From Branchiostoma floridae (taxonomy: Eukaryota > Chordata > Leptocardii > Amphioxiformes > Branchiostomatidae): a stretch of 64,000 nucleotides of DNA. The translations under genes and the position numbers were made by a program. The notes below the pieces were generated by a model. The model was not told where the DNA came from. It searched no databases and saw only the letters and a list, made by a program, of their open reading frames with translations. Of the stretch, positions 36,601 through 48,806 are shown piece by piece. Position 1 is the first letter of the stretch. The number at the start of each line of letters is the position of its first letter. Location: positions 16,388,003 to 16,452,002 of the forward strand of contig NC_049990.1 of assembly GCF_000003815.2 (NCBI RefSeq), in the 5' to 3' direction.

Positions 36601-37627
36601 ACTTCAGTCAGTTGCCCTTCATTTGCAAACCTAGTCTCACTAAGGGCTGCAATTTGGATATTGTATCTTTCAAGTTCCCTCGCGACTAGTGCTGTACGTC
36701 TCTCGGGTCGATCTACCCTGGAGCTGTCCATGAGCGTCCGAACATTCCATGTGCCTATGGTGAGGGGTCTCACCAGCGTTTTCTTCCTTGTGTGCTTACC
36801 GCTGTGTTGGGATACCCTCCTGCCACGGCGAGCAGGCCAGGGAAGGTGAAGCAGACTATTTTTAGGGCACCTTTTCTAGCCCCTTCCTCAGGCTATGGAG
36901 GTGAGCAGAGTGATCCTAAAGAGGGCTGCTCAGACACCCAGGGGGCTGCCGAGCTCTACTGCTGCTTCGGTCCAGTAGGGAGCGACCATATGGCCTGGGC
37001 CGCCTGTGTGGGGGTTTGTGACTACAGCTCCCAGTGCATCCTCACCTGCTGCTTCACCACTCTCCCCTCGCCACAGGACTTGAGATATGTAGGTTTAAGT
37101 GCACGTGATGTCTTGACTAGCGCGTGACTTTGATTTAAGTGAGGGAGAGTTGCACTTAGTCGTCAGCCTCACTCTCTCTTCCCGCTTCCCATCCGGTTCC
37201 AGTGGCAGGACACGCGTCGAGACGACTGGGGATGAGATGGGCGCAGTGGATGACCAGGACGCTTTCCATGCCTTGCCCTGCTCTTTAGCGCTCCACAGCA
37301 CTGTGCTGTCCCCGCTTTCCTGCCCGTTGGACCTACATGTAGGTCTCATTCGCACCTTCCACCGAGTCCAGTCTTCGCATGCAGGGATAGGCATTCCCGC
37401 CGTCATTCACCGGAGGGTTTACGACCCAACCGGCTACCCTCTACCTGGTTTAGCCCGCCTGCCAAAGCGGTTGCCCGGGGTGTGGCCGCTGCGCATGCTA
37501 CAGCTTCTAGGAGCCACAGGTGAGAGCTGGGTATCAGATGGGAGCCAAAGCAGGATGAGCTACCCGAACGGGCATGGCAGCCCCCCCTGCAGAGGTACTG
37601 ACCCTACCTGACACCCCATACACCCCT
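33689..37627 (-). mobile_element. Full-length-looking non-LTR retrotransposon (APE-RT LINE)
   Basis: A 3.9-kb insertion bounded by an 11-bp direct repeat CTCTATTGCAT (33678-33688 and 37628-37638). The 5' end is at the right. About 850 bp of leader (36774-37627) lies before the coding region, and a short 3' end follows the last stop. Removing it restores a continuous AT-rich repeat with TATGCAAAT and TTGCATAATT. It sits between the two TPR gene copies. Confidence 0.88.
33736..36773 (-). pseudogene. LINE endonuclease-reverse transcriptase ORF, two lesions
   Basis: One frame runs from about 36773 to 33987, interrupted only by TGA at 34865-34863 where related proteins would have VTNG-type Gly before KQGCVLAP. 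The N-terminal apurinic endonuclease domain shows GTWNVRTL, ALSETR, GDFNAR and DPDHRLI. The reverse transcriptase shows NGKAPGSD, the catalytic FVDLTKAFD, and FADD as the second catalytic block. Near 33995 a 1-base loss shifts frame. The shifted frame continues to a C2H2 finger (CPVCGRTFRARIGLISHSRTH) and a stop at 33738-33736. No ATG is evident at the 5' end: the first listed codon is GTG and the frame is open further upstream. Total about 1010 codons. It resembles proteins often mislabelled craniofacial-development-protein-2-like; clade not assigned. Confidence 0.88.
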
Positions 37628-37638
37628 CTCTATTGCAT

Positions 37639-38169
37639 AATTGGCATTTAATCATGTAAGGCATCTCTGAAGCTATCTACATTCCAAATATCATGAAGAT
37701 CCGTTAACCCATTCACGAGTTATTCCCCTATAAACGAATAATGCAACTACATACATGCCTGTAGAAAAATTCCTGACATGCCTGCGAGATTTTGGGAATT
37801 CTTGCCAAACAGTAGCAAACTATACTATTAGGCTCGCCCATAAGGCGTCATCAAGAACTAATCCTTAAATTGTAAATTGTTCTGTCAAATGTCATCAAGC
37901 GCAAAGCGCATTGTTGTGAGCGATGGTAAGGCTATTGAAGAATTGTAAATAACTGGCCGCACACTGGATGTTTGAGGAGCTACATACTTTAATGTCTTGC
38001 GTCCAGGATTCTTAGCACCAGAATGAGGTCACAGGACTAGTCTACTTCTAAAATATGGGGGTTGGGGTAGGAGTGATCACATGGTTCACAGTGGGTTCAT
38101 AACACGCAATTCCAAGTAACTCTACCTCTAGTCAGTCCTAAACACACAAACATACACACACACACACAC

Positions 38170-38207
<38 letters not shown>

Positions 38208-39392
38208 ACACACACACCATCGACCCCCTTACATTTGTGCTGTAGGCTCTGGCCATATGGCGATGATTCCAAAATGTCATGGAGGTAAGGAAAACCCCAG
38301 ATGGAGAAAATGTAAATGATTCAATACGTCACCACTTCAAAACTAGTAACTACCAAGATGTTATGAAATCACCAAGAAATAATTTTCAATGGTTTAAAGC
38401 CTTGTTTTATTTGATGCCCCCCATATAACTGACCCAATAGGAAATGATTATGTTTTTGTTTAGATATAGATTTGAAGCAGAATTCCAAATATCACGCACG
38501 ATTTCTGTTAAATGATTTTATCCCCTTTAACACCGAATTGTACATGAAAATCGCTAGCAGTGAATCATGGATTAGATATGGCTCAATAATGAAAAAAAGT
38601 AGAACTTTGTTAAAAACTATATGCTGTATGAATCTGGTTGTCATATTTACTAAACTGATATTTTGAGGAACCCCAACAGGACATTGGGTGTCTTACTTAC
38701 AGTTAGTTAATTTCATCTGCTAGTGGTCACTGTTGTGGATTCAAAAATACAGTCTTTAACCAATTATAGCAAAGGTGTAAATTACCTCCTGTTGGTCCTG
38801 CTGCTATTCTATTGGTGGGGATTTTGTCCACTATTTGGGCAAACTAAGAGAAATGCCTATCTGGTCTGACCACACCCCCAAACAATGGATATTTCTTAAG
38901 ATCGGGCTGGGGTCTGGTATCCAGGCTAAACGGTGATGGGAAAGTAGCCTGCCCGCCCATGGCTGGTTTATTAGCGCACGGCGGGAGATTTTTAGGGGGT
39001 TGAATTTAAGACCGGGGAGAGAAGCCAAACAGAAGCGGACTGCCGGATACCGCGGGTGTACCTCTATCCCTTTTCACGGGTATGTCACGGCGTTGTTCCC
39101 TTCTTGAGTTATCCCTTTTAGAAGTTTAAAAAACTCCCCTGCTATCCCAAAAGTTAGCGCTAGGGGGGGGGGGCAGATTAATGTCACTTTTTCCTGAGCA
39201 TAAGGGCTATCTAACACCCAAAAATCGCGAACATAGCTTGTTCCGAACACGAGATAGCAAAACCGGAAGTTATGCTGTAGTACCAAGAGAAGTCGCAAGG
39301 GGGGGCAACATTTAACCATTTCCAGCTTTCATCTCCCCTACCAACACACCTAGTATAACACCAATCTACCCAAGCGTTCTTGAGTTAACTTG

Positions 39393-39461
<69 letters not shown>

Positions 39462-39690
39462 CGCAAGTGGAAATATAACCTCCATGACATTCCATGGTAG
39501 CAAATACACTTTCAATCATATTAAACGACATTGAAATGCAATTTTCTTTTAGCTTGTCATTCATACAATACAGCTAAAAGCTTGTGAAGGTGTAGAAGTG
39601 TGCCAATGTTTATTCCATACATCCGTTTCTTAGCTCAATTTCACCATGATGAGGGTCTGTGAGAAACGTATCACGTTTTAGCGTCCTAAT
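37639..39690. other. Intergenic repeats upstream of copy B
   Basis: Contains one arm of a dispersed repeat (37739-37856) whose inverted copy lies at 41010-41125, AC microsatellites at 38149-38217 and 39395-39460, and a dispersed-family copy at 39087-39390 similar to 24760-25090. The region 39640-39690 matches 25126-25180. No gene is supported. Confidence 0.65.
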
Positions 39691-41267
39691 TTTCCAAAGT
39701 ACGGACTAGCCCGTGCGGAGACAGGCTACCTCCGTGCCCTGGTGGACGCTATAGCTGACATGGACAGGCTGGCGGAAGTGGAGCTGCTCAAAAGCCTGGG
39801 CGACGTGAACTTGGAAAAGGGAAGACTCGGGAAGGACGTAGGGACGTTCAACATGGCCTTGGAGATTTACATAGCTGCTGTGGTCCGGTGTCACAATAGG
39901 GATCAGGGAGAAGGTATAGAACACCGATACGAATACGCGGAGAGGCTTTTACAAGAGGTGTCGTCAAAGGGGTCACAGGATAAGGAACAACAAACAGAAG
40001 ACAGGAAGACGACTACACCTGCAAAGGTGGCGGAGAAGTTTCAAAACCTGGACAAGAGACGGGCTGCCGGTGGTAACACAGACTCTGTGCTGGTTGGATA
40101 CGCACAGTTAATGGTTGAAGGAATAGTAAACGACAACAGTATGTTAGAAACAGAAGCGATCAAGAGTCTCGGTGACGTGTACATTTGGAGAGGAACAGAA
40201 ACTAGGGACACTAGAAACTTGACCAGAGCTTCTGCTCTGTACAACAAGGCACTGGCGCGGTGTCACAACGCACAGGGAACAGTTGCCCTTGTCCACCGCT
40301 TACTGTACACCGCAAATATCAGGCAAGAAATCGTCACAACTATAACCAAGGTGAGCGATGCAAGTAGCAATGTTTCACCACATGAAAAATCAAGGCGAGC
40401 TATCTAAGAATAAAGACAAAGTTTGCGTCTGTCTACCATCTAGTTTCTTAGAGGGAAATGATAGAAATTCTGAGATGCGTTAGTTCGAGGTGAACATCAC
40501 CAGGCATATATGATGTAAATGTTGAGGTGAATTACATAAATAAACGGTCACTGATGGTAAGTTCAACAAAGCGCTAACAACTTTATATAAATCACCGGCG
40601 ACGTACCTGTGACAAACACAGCACAGACTGGTTTCCAACTTTATTCCCACTGCATTTTAATGACCTTGTGTAATCGTGTAATAATCTTAGTTTAGGATTG
40701 ATTCATTCATTTGTGCATTCATTCATTTAATGATTTATTCATTCATTCATTCATTTATTTATTTATTTCATTTTAATTCATTAATCAATTAGTTCATTCA
40801 TTCATCTATTTCTAATGAATAACCTGTGTTCCATGTTCATGACGTCCTGCCATTCCCAACTGCTGCAGCGACAAGGCCGGAAGGACCACTTCTTTCCCTT
40901 CTCAGCTGCGCCCTCTGGCGACGTCATCAACGATGGCATGGGCCGACGTTACAAGTAGGTACAAGGAAGGCTGGTGCTTACTCATTGTTTTTGACATTTT
41001 CTTAATGTTTTTGGCGACGCCTCATGGGCGAGCCTAATAGTATAGTGAGTGACTGTTTGCAAAGAATTCCAAAAACTGTACAGGAATGTCAGGAATGCAA
41101 AAGTCCGCGCGTGCGTAGTTGCATCATGCCGGACTGAACCATTACCTCCACGGGTAAGCTTTTCAGTCACAGGGCACATACCGGTATAGGCATATACGTG
41201 TGCACAGCAGTGTTAGTTTTCTGAATTCAAAATTGAGGAAAGCCTAGGACTTCAGACGTACCGGAGA

Positions 41268-41394
41268 TAAATAAATAATAAATAAATAATAAACAAATAA
41301 TAAATAAATAATAAATAAATAAATAGTAAATAAATAATAAATAATAAATAATAAATAATAAATAATAAATAATAAATAATAAATAATACAAAAC
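41268..41394 (+). repeat. AAT/AAAT microsatellite, intron 2 of copy B
   Basis: Mixed AATAAAT/AATAAT units. On the + (sense) strand it contains many AATAAA hexamers. Confidence 0.95.
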
Positions 41395-42099
41395 AAATAG
41401 AGTCCATTCCAAGACACCATGCGGATGTTTGTTACCATTGTTTAGAATTGATTTTAAAGTTTTGTAATTATATGTCTAGGACATTTGATACTTCAGAAAT
41501 ATTTTTAACACTGTTTCAACTTTATAAATATTTCCCTGGTCCTGTAAAACTTTGGAAATATTCATGGTGTGGAATTGGATACTTCTAATGGTTTCTAAAT
41601 AATGATAACAGCATTCTACCATTATTTACAATTTTCTACCATTTTCTACCATTTTTGTAAATTGTTCGGTGGGCTGGGAAGATAGCAATTCACATATCCT
41701 TGCAAAGTATGGTTGGGTGCCATGCATCAATGGCCCACCACAAAGGACCCACCAGTGCCCAGCAGTGAAATCTAAAAATATACAGATGCAACAATAGGGC
41801 TTACTTTTATGGGGGCAATAAAATAATTTTACCATTTGGCCAGGTTTACAATTTTTTGTAAATATTTGTAAATGTGAAATAATCACAGAGAGGTTTCACA
41901 ATTATTCTAAATGAATTTTGTACAGTTACTTTCAAAATGTTTCTAAAATATTTAAAGAAATTCTCAGTATAAGTATTTTCTTAGTCAATTTTTTGAAAAT
42001 AATTTAATCATTGTGGCTCAGATATTCTTTTATTCAAAATAATTCAGACTAATTATAAATATCGCCTAAAAACCCTCATGGTGTCTTAGAATGGACTCT

Positions 42100-42496
42100 A
42101 ACAAATAATAAATAATAAATAATAAATAATAAATAATAAATAATATATAATAAATAATAAATAATAAATAATAAATAATGATTAATAAATAATAAATAAT
42201 AAATAATAAATAATAAATAATGAACAAATAATAAGCAAATAATAAACAAATAATAAATAATAAATAAATAATAAATAAACAATAAATAAACAATAAATAA
42301 ACAATTAATAAACAATTAATAAATAATAAATAATAAATAAATAAATAATAAATGTATAATTAATAAACAATAAATAAATATATTAATGAGTAATAAATGA
42401 GTAATAAATAAGTAACAAATAGATAATAAATAAATAATAAATAAATAATACACAAATAATAAATAAGTAACAAATAAATAATAGATAAATAAATGC
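42100..42496 (+). repeat. Second AAT/AAAT microsatellite, intron 2 of copy B
   Basis: About 400 bp of AATAAATAAT with scattered AACAAAT and AATGAGT variants. Like the first tract, it follows an AATGGACTC/AGAGTCCATTCC-type junction: GAATGGACTCTAACAAATAA at 42090 and CAAATAGAGTCCATTCCAAG at 41394 are inverted relative to each other. Confidence 0.92.
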
Positions 42497-42779
42497 TCTC
42501 TGAACATTAATCGTCAGGCGAATGAAATACGACTATGAAAATCCATTAATAACAACAATCTTTTTTACTAATAAACACTAAAACCGTCGCCATGGCAATA
42601 ATTTTAATTGCCACACTTTTTGTGTTTACTGTTGATTTACAACGTTTTTAAGAGGAATGGTTTTGACATAGCAATGTACCGATACCAATGGATGGATGCA
42701 TAAAAGTTTCTATTAGGTTTAAATGCTGAACTCATTTCAATTTGCCATCATAGCGTCCGTTAGGGCCAGGAGATAATAA

Positions 42780-43800
42780 GTTATCTCCATGAAATGCCAT
42801 GAAGGTTATATTTTCACTAGCGTTTGTGTGTCTGTGTGTCTGTCAACAAGATAACTCAAGAACGGCTGGGTGGATCGGTTTCATACTTCATGTGTTGGTA
42901 GGGTGTGACGAAAGCTGGAAATGGTTAGATTTTGGATCCCCTAGCGGCTTTCATTGGTACTGCAGTGCAACTTCCGGTTTTGCTATTTTTCGTGTTCTGA
43001 ACAATCTATGGTCACGATTTTGGGTTGTTTGGTAGCTCTTGTGCTCAGGAAGAAGGGCCATAAGTTTGGTCCCCCTAGCGACTAGGTTTGGGATAGCAGG
43101 GGCATTTTTGTCAAAAACTTCTGAAGCAAATAACTGAAGAAGGCAACAACGGATTTTCATGATTTTTTGGAATGTAGGTACCTTAGATAATGTTGTACAA
43201 AATGAAATACTAATCATGCAAATATTTGCATAGTAATTAAGAATATTCTAATATAGCAGTTTTATCAATGTATCTCTTGTCCCGGACATGATATGGTCTT
43301 GCTATTTGTAGGGTTGATAGTTATAAGCGTCATGACATAGTGGTCCAAGTTTCAGTCCCCTAACATTTGATTTTGCAACTGCAGGGGCATTTTTGTCAAG
43401 ACATTCAAAGGAGGATAATTGCAGAAAGGATTGATGAATTGCCATTATTTTTGACACGCGGGTAGCTTAGGCAAAGATGTTCATAATGATATGCATGTTA
43501 TGCAAATGAGGACTTAATTTGCAAAATTCATGAGGAAACTGCATAATTCTATAATTTTAATAACTGAACTTCAATAAATGTAACATGTAAATTATGATAG
43601 ATGGCACAAAAATAGATACCAAATATGCAAATGAGGAACTAATTTGAATAACATATGCAAAATTGCAATTCCGCCTAATGATAAATATGAGGGGAATTTC
43701 ATACTTTTGACATGTGTACGTTAGTCAATAATGAACAGGCCATGCATAAATTATATAGATTTGTAAGTCAAATGTATAAAATTTTCAAAAGCTCTTAATA
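42780..43800 (+). repeat. Dispersed repeat in intron 2 of copy B
   Basis: Matches the inverse of the 24440-25130 segment (CTAGCGGCTTTCATTGGTACTGCAG, TAACTCAAGAACGGCTGG words) and carries TATGCAAATGAGG blocks as in 25550-26400. It is absent from intron 2 of copy A, which is only about 240 bp. Confidence 0.7.
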
Positions 43801-46059
43801 TTACATTGTGGAATGAGGTCGCTGAACTCTAGTTTTTTTGTTGGTTCAGCTCCTACCACAGGTACATTCAGACGGCAGACCGTGACTTGGGAAACGGAGA
43901 CCTGGACGCAGCAGAGCAGAACCTAGCAGCCGCCCTGAAACTTGTTCACGGTCTGTTATTCAAACTTAAAATCATAACACGTCTTGTTTAATGTTACAAT
44001 TGCAGCTGAGAACACACTAGAGTTAAAATGATAATTTCTATCATGTACAATTTACCTACCTACCTAGTCCCTGTACAATTTAGTTTTGTCATATTCTTAA
44101 GTGTTGAAATGATTGAAATGTTATCATTTGTATATGCATATCCACCACTTATTAGAACACATTGTCAAACATCAGCTTTGATCATACCGAAAGAGCAAAG
44201 TATTTAGTGTTGTAGATTGGCAAATCCTGATATCCATTTATCTTCCTACTTACAGATCGCTATAAGCCCGACAAGGCTAGAGAAGCCGACTGTCTGTGTA
44301 GGTTAGGTGACGTCTACGTCGAGCGTGGCAAGCGGACAGGAGAAGGTAGGAAATTCACACAGGCAGCAGCTCTGTATAACACCTCCATGGCACGGACAGA
44401 TGGAGACAAACAAAACATGATAACAAGGTCAAGGCTGCAAGAAACAGAAAGGCAGTTTCTTAGGAACACCTGTAACCTAGACTGTGAACCGTGTCCGTAC
44501 AGCAGCGCGTTAGAGGACATAAAGGAACTGGAGAACATGCGCAACCGTGTAAAATCTCAGCTAGAAATCATTCATGAGGAACACAACCCTTATCAGTATG
44601 ATGAAGATGATCCCGTCGTGAGAGAAGTAGAGATCAAACGAGCGGAAGCAATCAAGGACTTGTTCAAGAGGATCACAGCTGACAGACAAGAGTTCATCCA
44701 AGTACTGACAGATGAATGTATTGTAAAACTTGGACCTCCTCCGTGTAAGTACGCTTTCATCGGGTTGGGTTCACAGGCCACAGAACTGGTCACGCCGTAC
44801 TCCGACCTGGAGTTCGCCATTCTGATTGAGGAAGGGAAGGATGATGATGATACACGGAGGTACTTCCTAAACCTCACACACTACCTACATCTAAAAGTCA
44901 TCAACCTTGGGGAAACCATCCTCCCAGCCATGGCCATCCCGTCACTCAACGACTTCTACTCAGAAGACCCAGAGAAAGACTGGTTCTTCGACTCCGTCAC
45001 ACCTCGCGGCTTCGCCTTTGATGGCTTCATGCCATGGGCTTCTAAGATTCCTTTTGGAAGAGACAAAACGTGGAACAAGGATTCCGTTAGTCTGATCCAG
45101 ACTCCTGCTAAGTTAGCGGAATATCAACATCTGCACATCGCCCTGGCGGAAGGCTATCACCTGTCAGACATCCTCAGACGGGTCATCTACTTAACAGGAG
45201 ATGAATCTTTGGTGAACGAGTATACGGACAGAGTTAAAAACGTAAATCGGTCACCTTTTCTGACACGGCTGTCAGCAATGCTAACACTGAGGGATAATAT
45301 TCAGCAACTAAAAAATTTCGAACCAACGGGGCAACTTCTGGATGTCAAGAAAGAAATATACCGTTTTCCCAGCGTAGCCGTTGACGTGCTGAGTGTTTGT
45401 TCCGGCATTACGATCCCCAGTGTGTGGGGAGTGATAGAGGAATTGTATAAGAAACAGCGGATCAGTCAGGAAGATGCCCACCACTTGACTGTACTGATCA
45501 GCATCTCAGCGGAGCTGCGCTTAAGAACGTACATCGCCAACGGAGGACAGAAGGACAGACTGTCTCCTCTCACTGAGATGAAACTTCAACTGGATGACCA
45601 TGACGTAGACGACACTTTGGTTAAGTCAGTTTTCTACATAACAGACACAAAAATGCTGTTCAGGTACTACTATACTGCCATTCCGTTAAAAACATGCTTT
45701 GTTGATACAGTTGCTAAGAAAAGTCAAACGACAAAGACATTTCATAACGCCATCTTTGACAACTCATGTCTAACAAGGGCCCGAATTTCACAACAGCTAT
45801 TCCATTTACATGCATCCTTACGTCTGTGTGAAGCGGCACTGAAAGACGCGGGCAGTGATGAGAACAAACAATTCGAAATACTTCGGCAATTGGGAGGGGT
45901 TTTGGAACAGCGTGGCGAGTTTGAGAAAGCGATGGGATACTATAGGCAAGCACTGAAAGTCGGAAATACTGTATATGGAGAAAGTTCAGTGCATCGAAAC
46001 ATCGCCTCATTGCTTGGAAGTATTGGTGCATGTTGGAGTAAACTTGGCGACCAAAATGA

Positions 46060-47960
46060 AGCCCTCATTCATTTCGAACAGTCACTGAAGATGAAGAAAG
46101 CTATTTATGGCGAAACTGCAGTACATACCGATATTGCTTCATCACTTAACAACATTGGGTTGTGTTGGAGTGACCTTGGCGATCAGAGGAAAGCTCTAAG
46201 GTATCACGAACAGTCACTGAAGAAGATGAAAGCTGTTTATGGTGAAACGGCAGTACATCCCGATATTGCATCATCACTTAACAACATTGGGTCGTGTTGG
46301 AGCGACCTTGGCGACAAGAGGAAAGCTATCAGTTATCACGAAAAGTCACTGAAGATGAAGAAAGCTATCTATGGTGAAACAACAGCACATCCCGACATTG
46401 CTTCATCACTTAACAACATTGGGTCGTGTTGGAGCGACCTTGGCGATCAGAGGAAAGCTCTCAGGTATTACGAACAGTCACTGATTATGAGGAAAGCTAT
46501 CTATGGCGAAACAACAGCACATCCCGATATTGCTTCATCACTTAACAACATTGGAAACCGTTGGAGCGACCTTGGCGATAAGAGGAAAGCTCTCAGGTAT
46601 TACGAACAGTCACTGAAGATGATGGAAGCTATCTATGGCGAAACAACAGCACATCCCGATATTGCTTCATCACTTAACAACATTGGAAACCGTTGGAGCG
46701 ACCTTGGCGATAAGAGGAAAGCTCTCAGGTATTACGAACAGTCACTGAAGATGATGGAAGCTATCTATGGAGAAACAACAGCACATCCCGATATTGCTTC
46801 ATCACTTAACAACATTGGAAACAGTTGGAGCGACCTTGGCGATAAGAGGAAAGCTCTCAGGTATTACGAACAGTCACTAAAGATGATGAAAGCTATCTAT
46901 GTCGAAACAACAGAACATCCCAAAATTGCATTATCACTTAACAACATTGGGTCGTGTTGGAGTGACCTTGGCGATAAGAGGAAAGCTCTCATGTATCACG
47001 AACAGTCACTGAAGATGATGAAAGCTATCTATGGGGAAACAACAGCACATCCCGATATTGCTTCCTCACTTAACAACATTGGAAACCGTTGGAGCGACCT
47101 TGGCGATAAGAGGAAAGCTCTCAGGTATTACGAACAGTCACTGAAGATGAGGAAAGCTATCTATGTCGAAACAACAGCACATCCCGATATTGCTTCCTCA
47201 CTTAACAACATTGGAAACCGTTGGAGGGACCTTGGCGATAAGAGGAAAGCTCTCAGGTATTACGAACAGTCACTGACGATGAGGAAAGCTATCTATGGCG
47301 AAACTACAGCACATCCCGATATTACTGCATCACTTAACAACATTGGGTTGTGTTGGAGTGACCTTGGCGATAAGAGGAAAGCTCTCATGTATCACGAACA
47401 GTCACTGAAGATGATGGAAGCTATCTATGGCGAAACAACAGCACATCCCGACATTGCTTCATCACTTAACAACATTGGGTCGTGTTGGAGCGACCTTGGC
47501 GATAACAGAAAAGCTCTCAGGTATTACGAACAGTCACTGAAGATGAGGAAAGCTATCTATGGCGAAACAACAGAACATCCCGATATTGCTGCATCACTAA
47601 CAACATTGGGTCGTGTTGGAGCGACCTTGGCGATAACAGGAAAGCTCTCAAGTATTACGAAAAATGACTGAAGATGATGAAAGCTATCTATGGCGAAACA
47701 ACAGAACATCCGAAAATTGATTCATCACTTAACAACATTGGGTTGAGTTGGAGTGACCTTGGCGATAAGAGGAAAGCTCTCAGGTATTACGAACAGTCAC
47801 TGGAGATGAGGAAATCTATCTATGGCAAAACAACAAAACATCCCGACATTGCTCTATCACTTAACAACATTGGAACATGTTGGAATGAAATTGGTAATCA
47901 AAGTAGAGCTCTTAGTTACTTGGAACAGTCAGTAAAGATGATGAAAGCTATCTATGGGCC
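46060..47960 (+). repeat. 126-bp coding TPR array, copy B
   Basis: About 16 units counting the two interrupted ones, versus about 14 in copy A. Most units read TTAHPD, whereas copy A units mostly read TTEHPD. The last unit (WNEIGNQSRALSY) is diverged and shared with copy A, marking the fixed end of the array. Confidence 0.9.
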
Positions 47961-48030
47961 GGCACATCCCAACGTTGCAAAAATGCAGCGCAACATTCGA
48001 ATATGTAGGAATGCCGTCCGTAAAGTGTAA

Positions 48031-48480
48031 CGTCGTTAGCTATTGCAAACATTAATCAATATAAACTAACTGCGGAGACACCATGGCACAAATACAATAC
48101 GTCTTGCCGCATCATCCTAGTATATGGAATAATTATAAAGGAAGAAAGTCTTTTAAGGTTTTTTTACTGAGCTCTATACAGCAAGTACATGGGTGAGATG
48201 GAAGAACATCAATGATCAGTTGTTTTGTAAGAACCGACATTTAAGATAGTGAACGATGTGGAAAACCGTCAAGACGATGACATTGAACGAACAATTGCTG
48301 CTCTGGCGGTGTTGAGTCAACTGGTTGTTCATCATCATCCTTTATTGCTTTCAACATAGCAGACATAATAACAGCCTGAATAGCGTTGAAATTTACAACA
48401 TAAAACCGTATATATATACAATAAGAAACAATATTTTAAAATAATAAGCAACATCTCCGACATTAAGTAGCCATCGTGAT
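48031..48480 (+). other. 3' flank of copy B
   Basis: The first 190 bases match the 3' flank of copy A; the rest is unique-looking, with no ORF or repeat structure that I can support. Confidence 0.6.
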
Positions 48481-48806
48481 AGGGCCTTCACACTGAAATC
48501 GAATCAGCAGGAATCAAGCAGAACCAGCCGGAATGAAGTATTTGCAAAATTCGTGCCACATTCGGTGCCATTTCCGAGTGGCTATTCCAAATAAGCCTTA
48601 AATCCCCTTCACACGAGAAGGAATGAGCCCAAATGCCGTCAGAATGAAAATCCTTTTCTATTCCTGTGAATTCGTGGTCTATTCTAGACATTCTCACTGC
48701 ATTCGAGATATTCTTTCGGCCACATTCTGGCAGGATTCGAGATGGCTTGCCGTTTCGGTTCTCCATCGAATGAGATAAGAATGTTTCGAATAATGTTGGA
48801 ATGCCG

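Larger units (their letters stand above)
39700..48030 (+). pseudogene. TPR-nucleotidyltransferase-like protein, copy B (5' and 3' damaged)
   Basis: Parallels copy A exon for exon: 39700-40350, 40869-40954, 43850-43950, 44256-47671 or, through the lesions, to 48030. Homology to exon 1 begins abruptly at the codon for the Tyr of YGLARAETGY. The preceding 50 bases are dispersed repeat with an in-frame TAG at 39679, so the first usable Met is at 39760. The GS...SDLEF motif is unchanged. Near 47598 a T is missing from CTTAACAAC, shifting frame, and the ORF ends at TGA 47669-47671. In the ancestral frame a separate nonsense TGA stands at 47665-47667, after which the array resumes (47674-48030, ending VRKV). 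From Met 39760 a 1397-aa product remains possible. Whether it is a pseudogene or a shortened functional paralogue is undecided. Confidence 0.82.

Noticed and set aside
34547-37611. Several open frames on the + strand across the LINE
   Set aside because: They are shadows of the - strand endonuclease-reverse transcriptase ORF and leader, with no domains of their own.
41227-42507. Open frames on the - strand rich in Tyr, Leu and Ile
   Set aside because: They are translations of the AATAAAT microsatellites, with no gene context.
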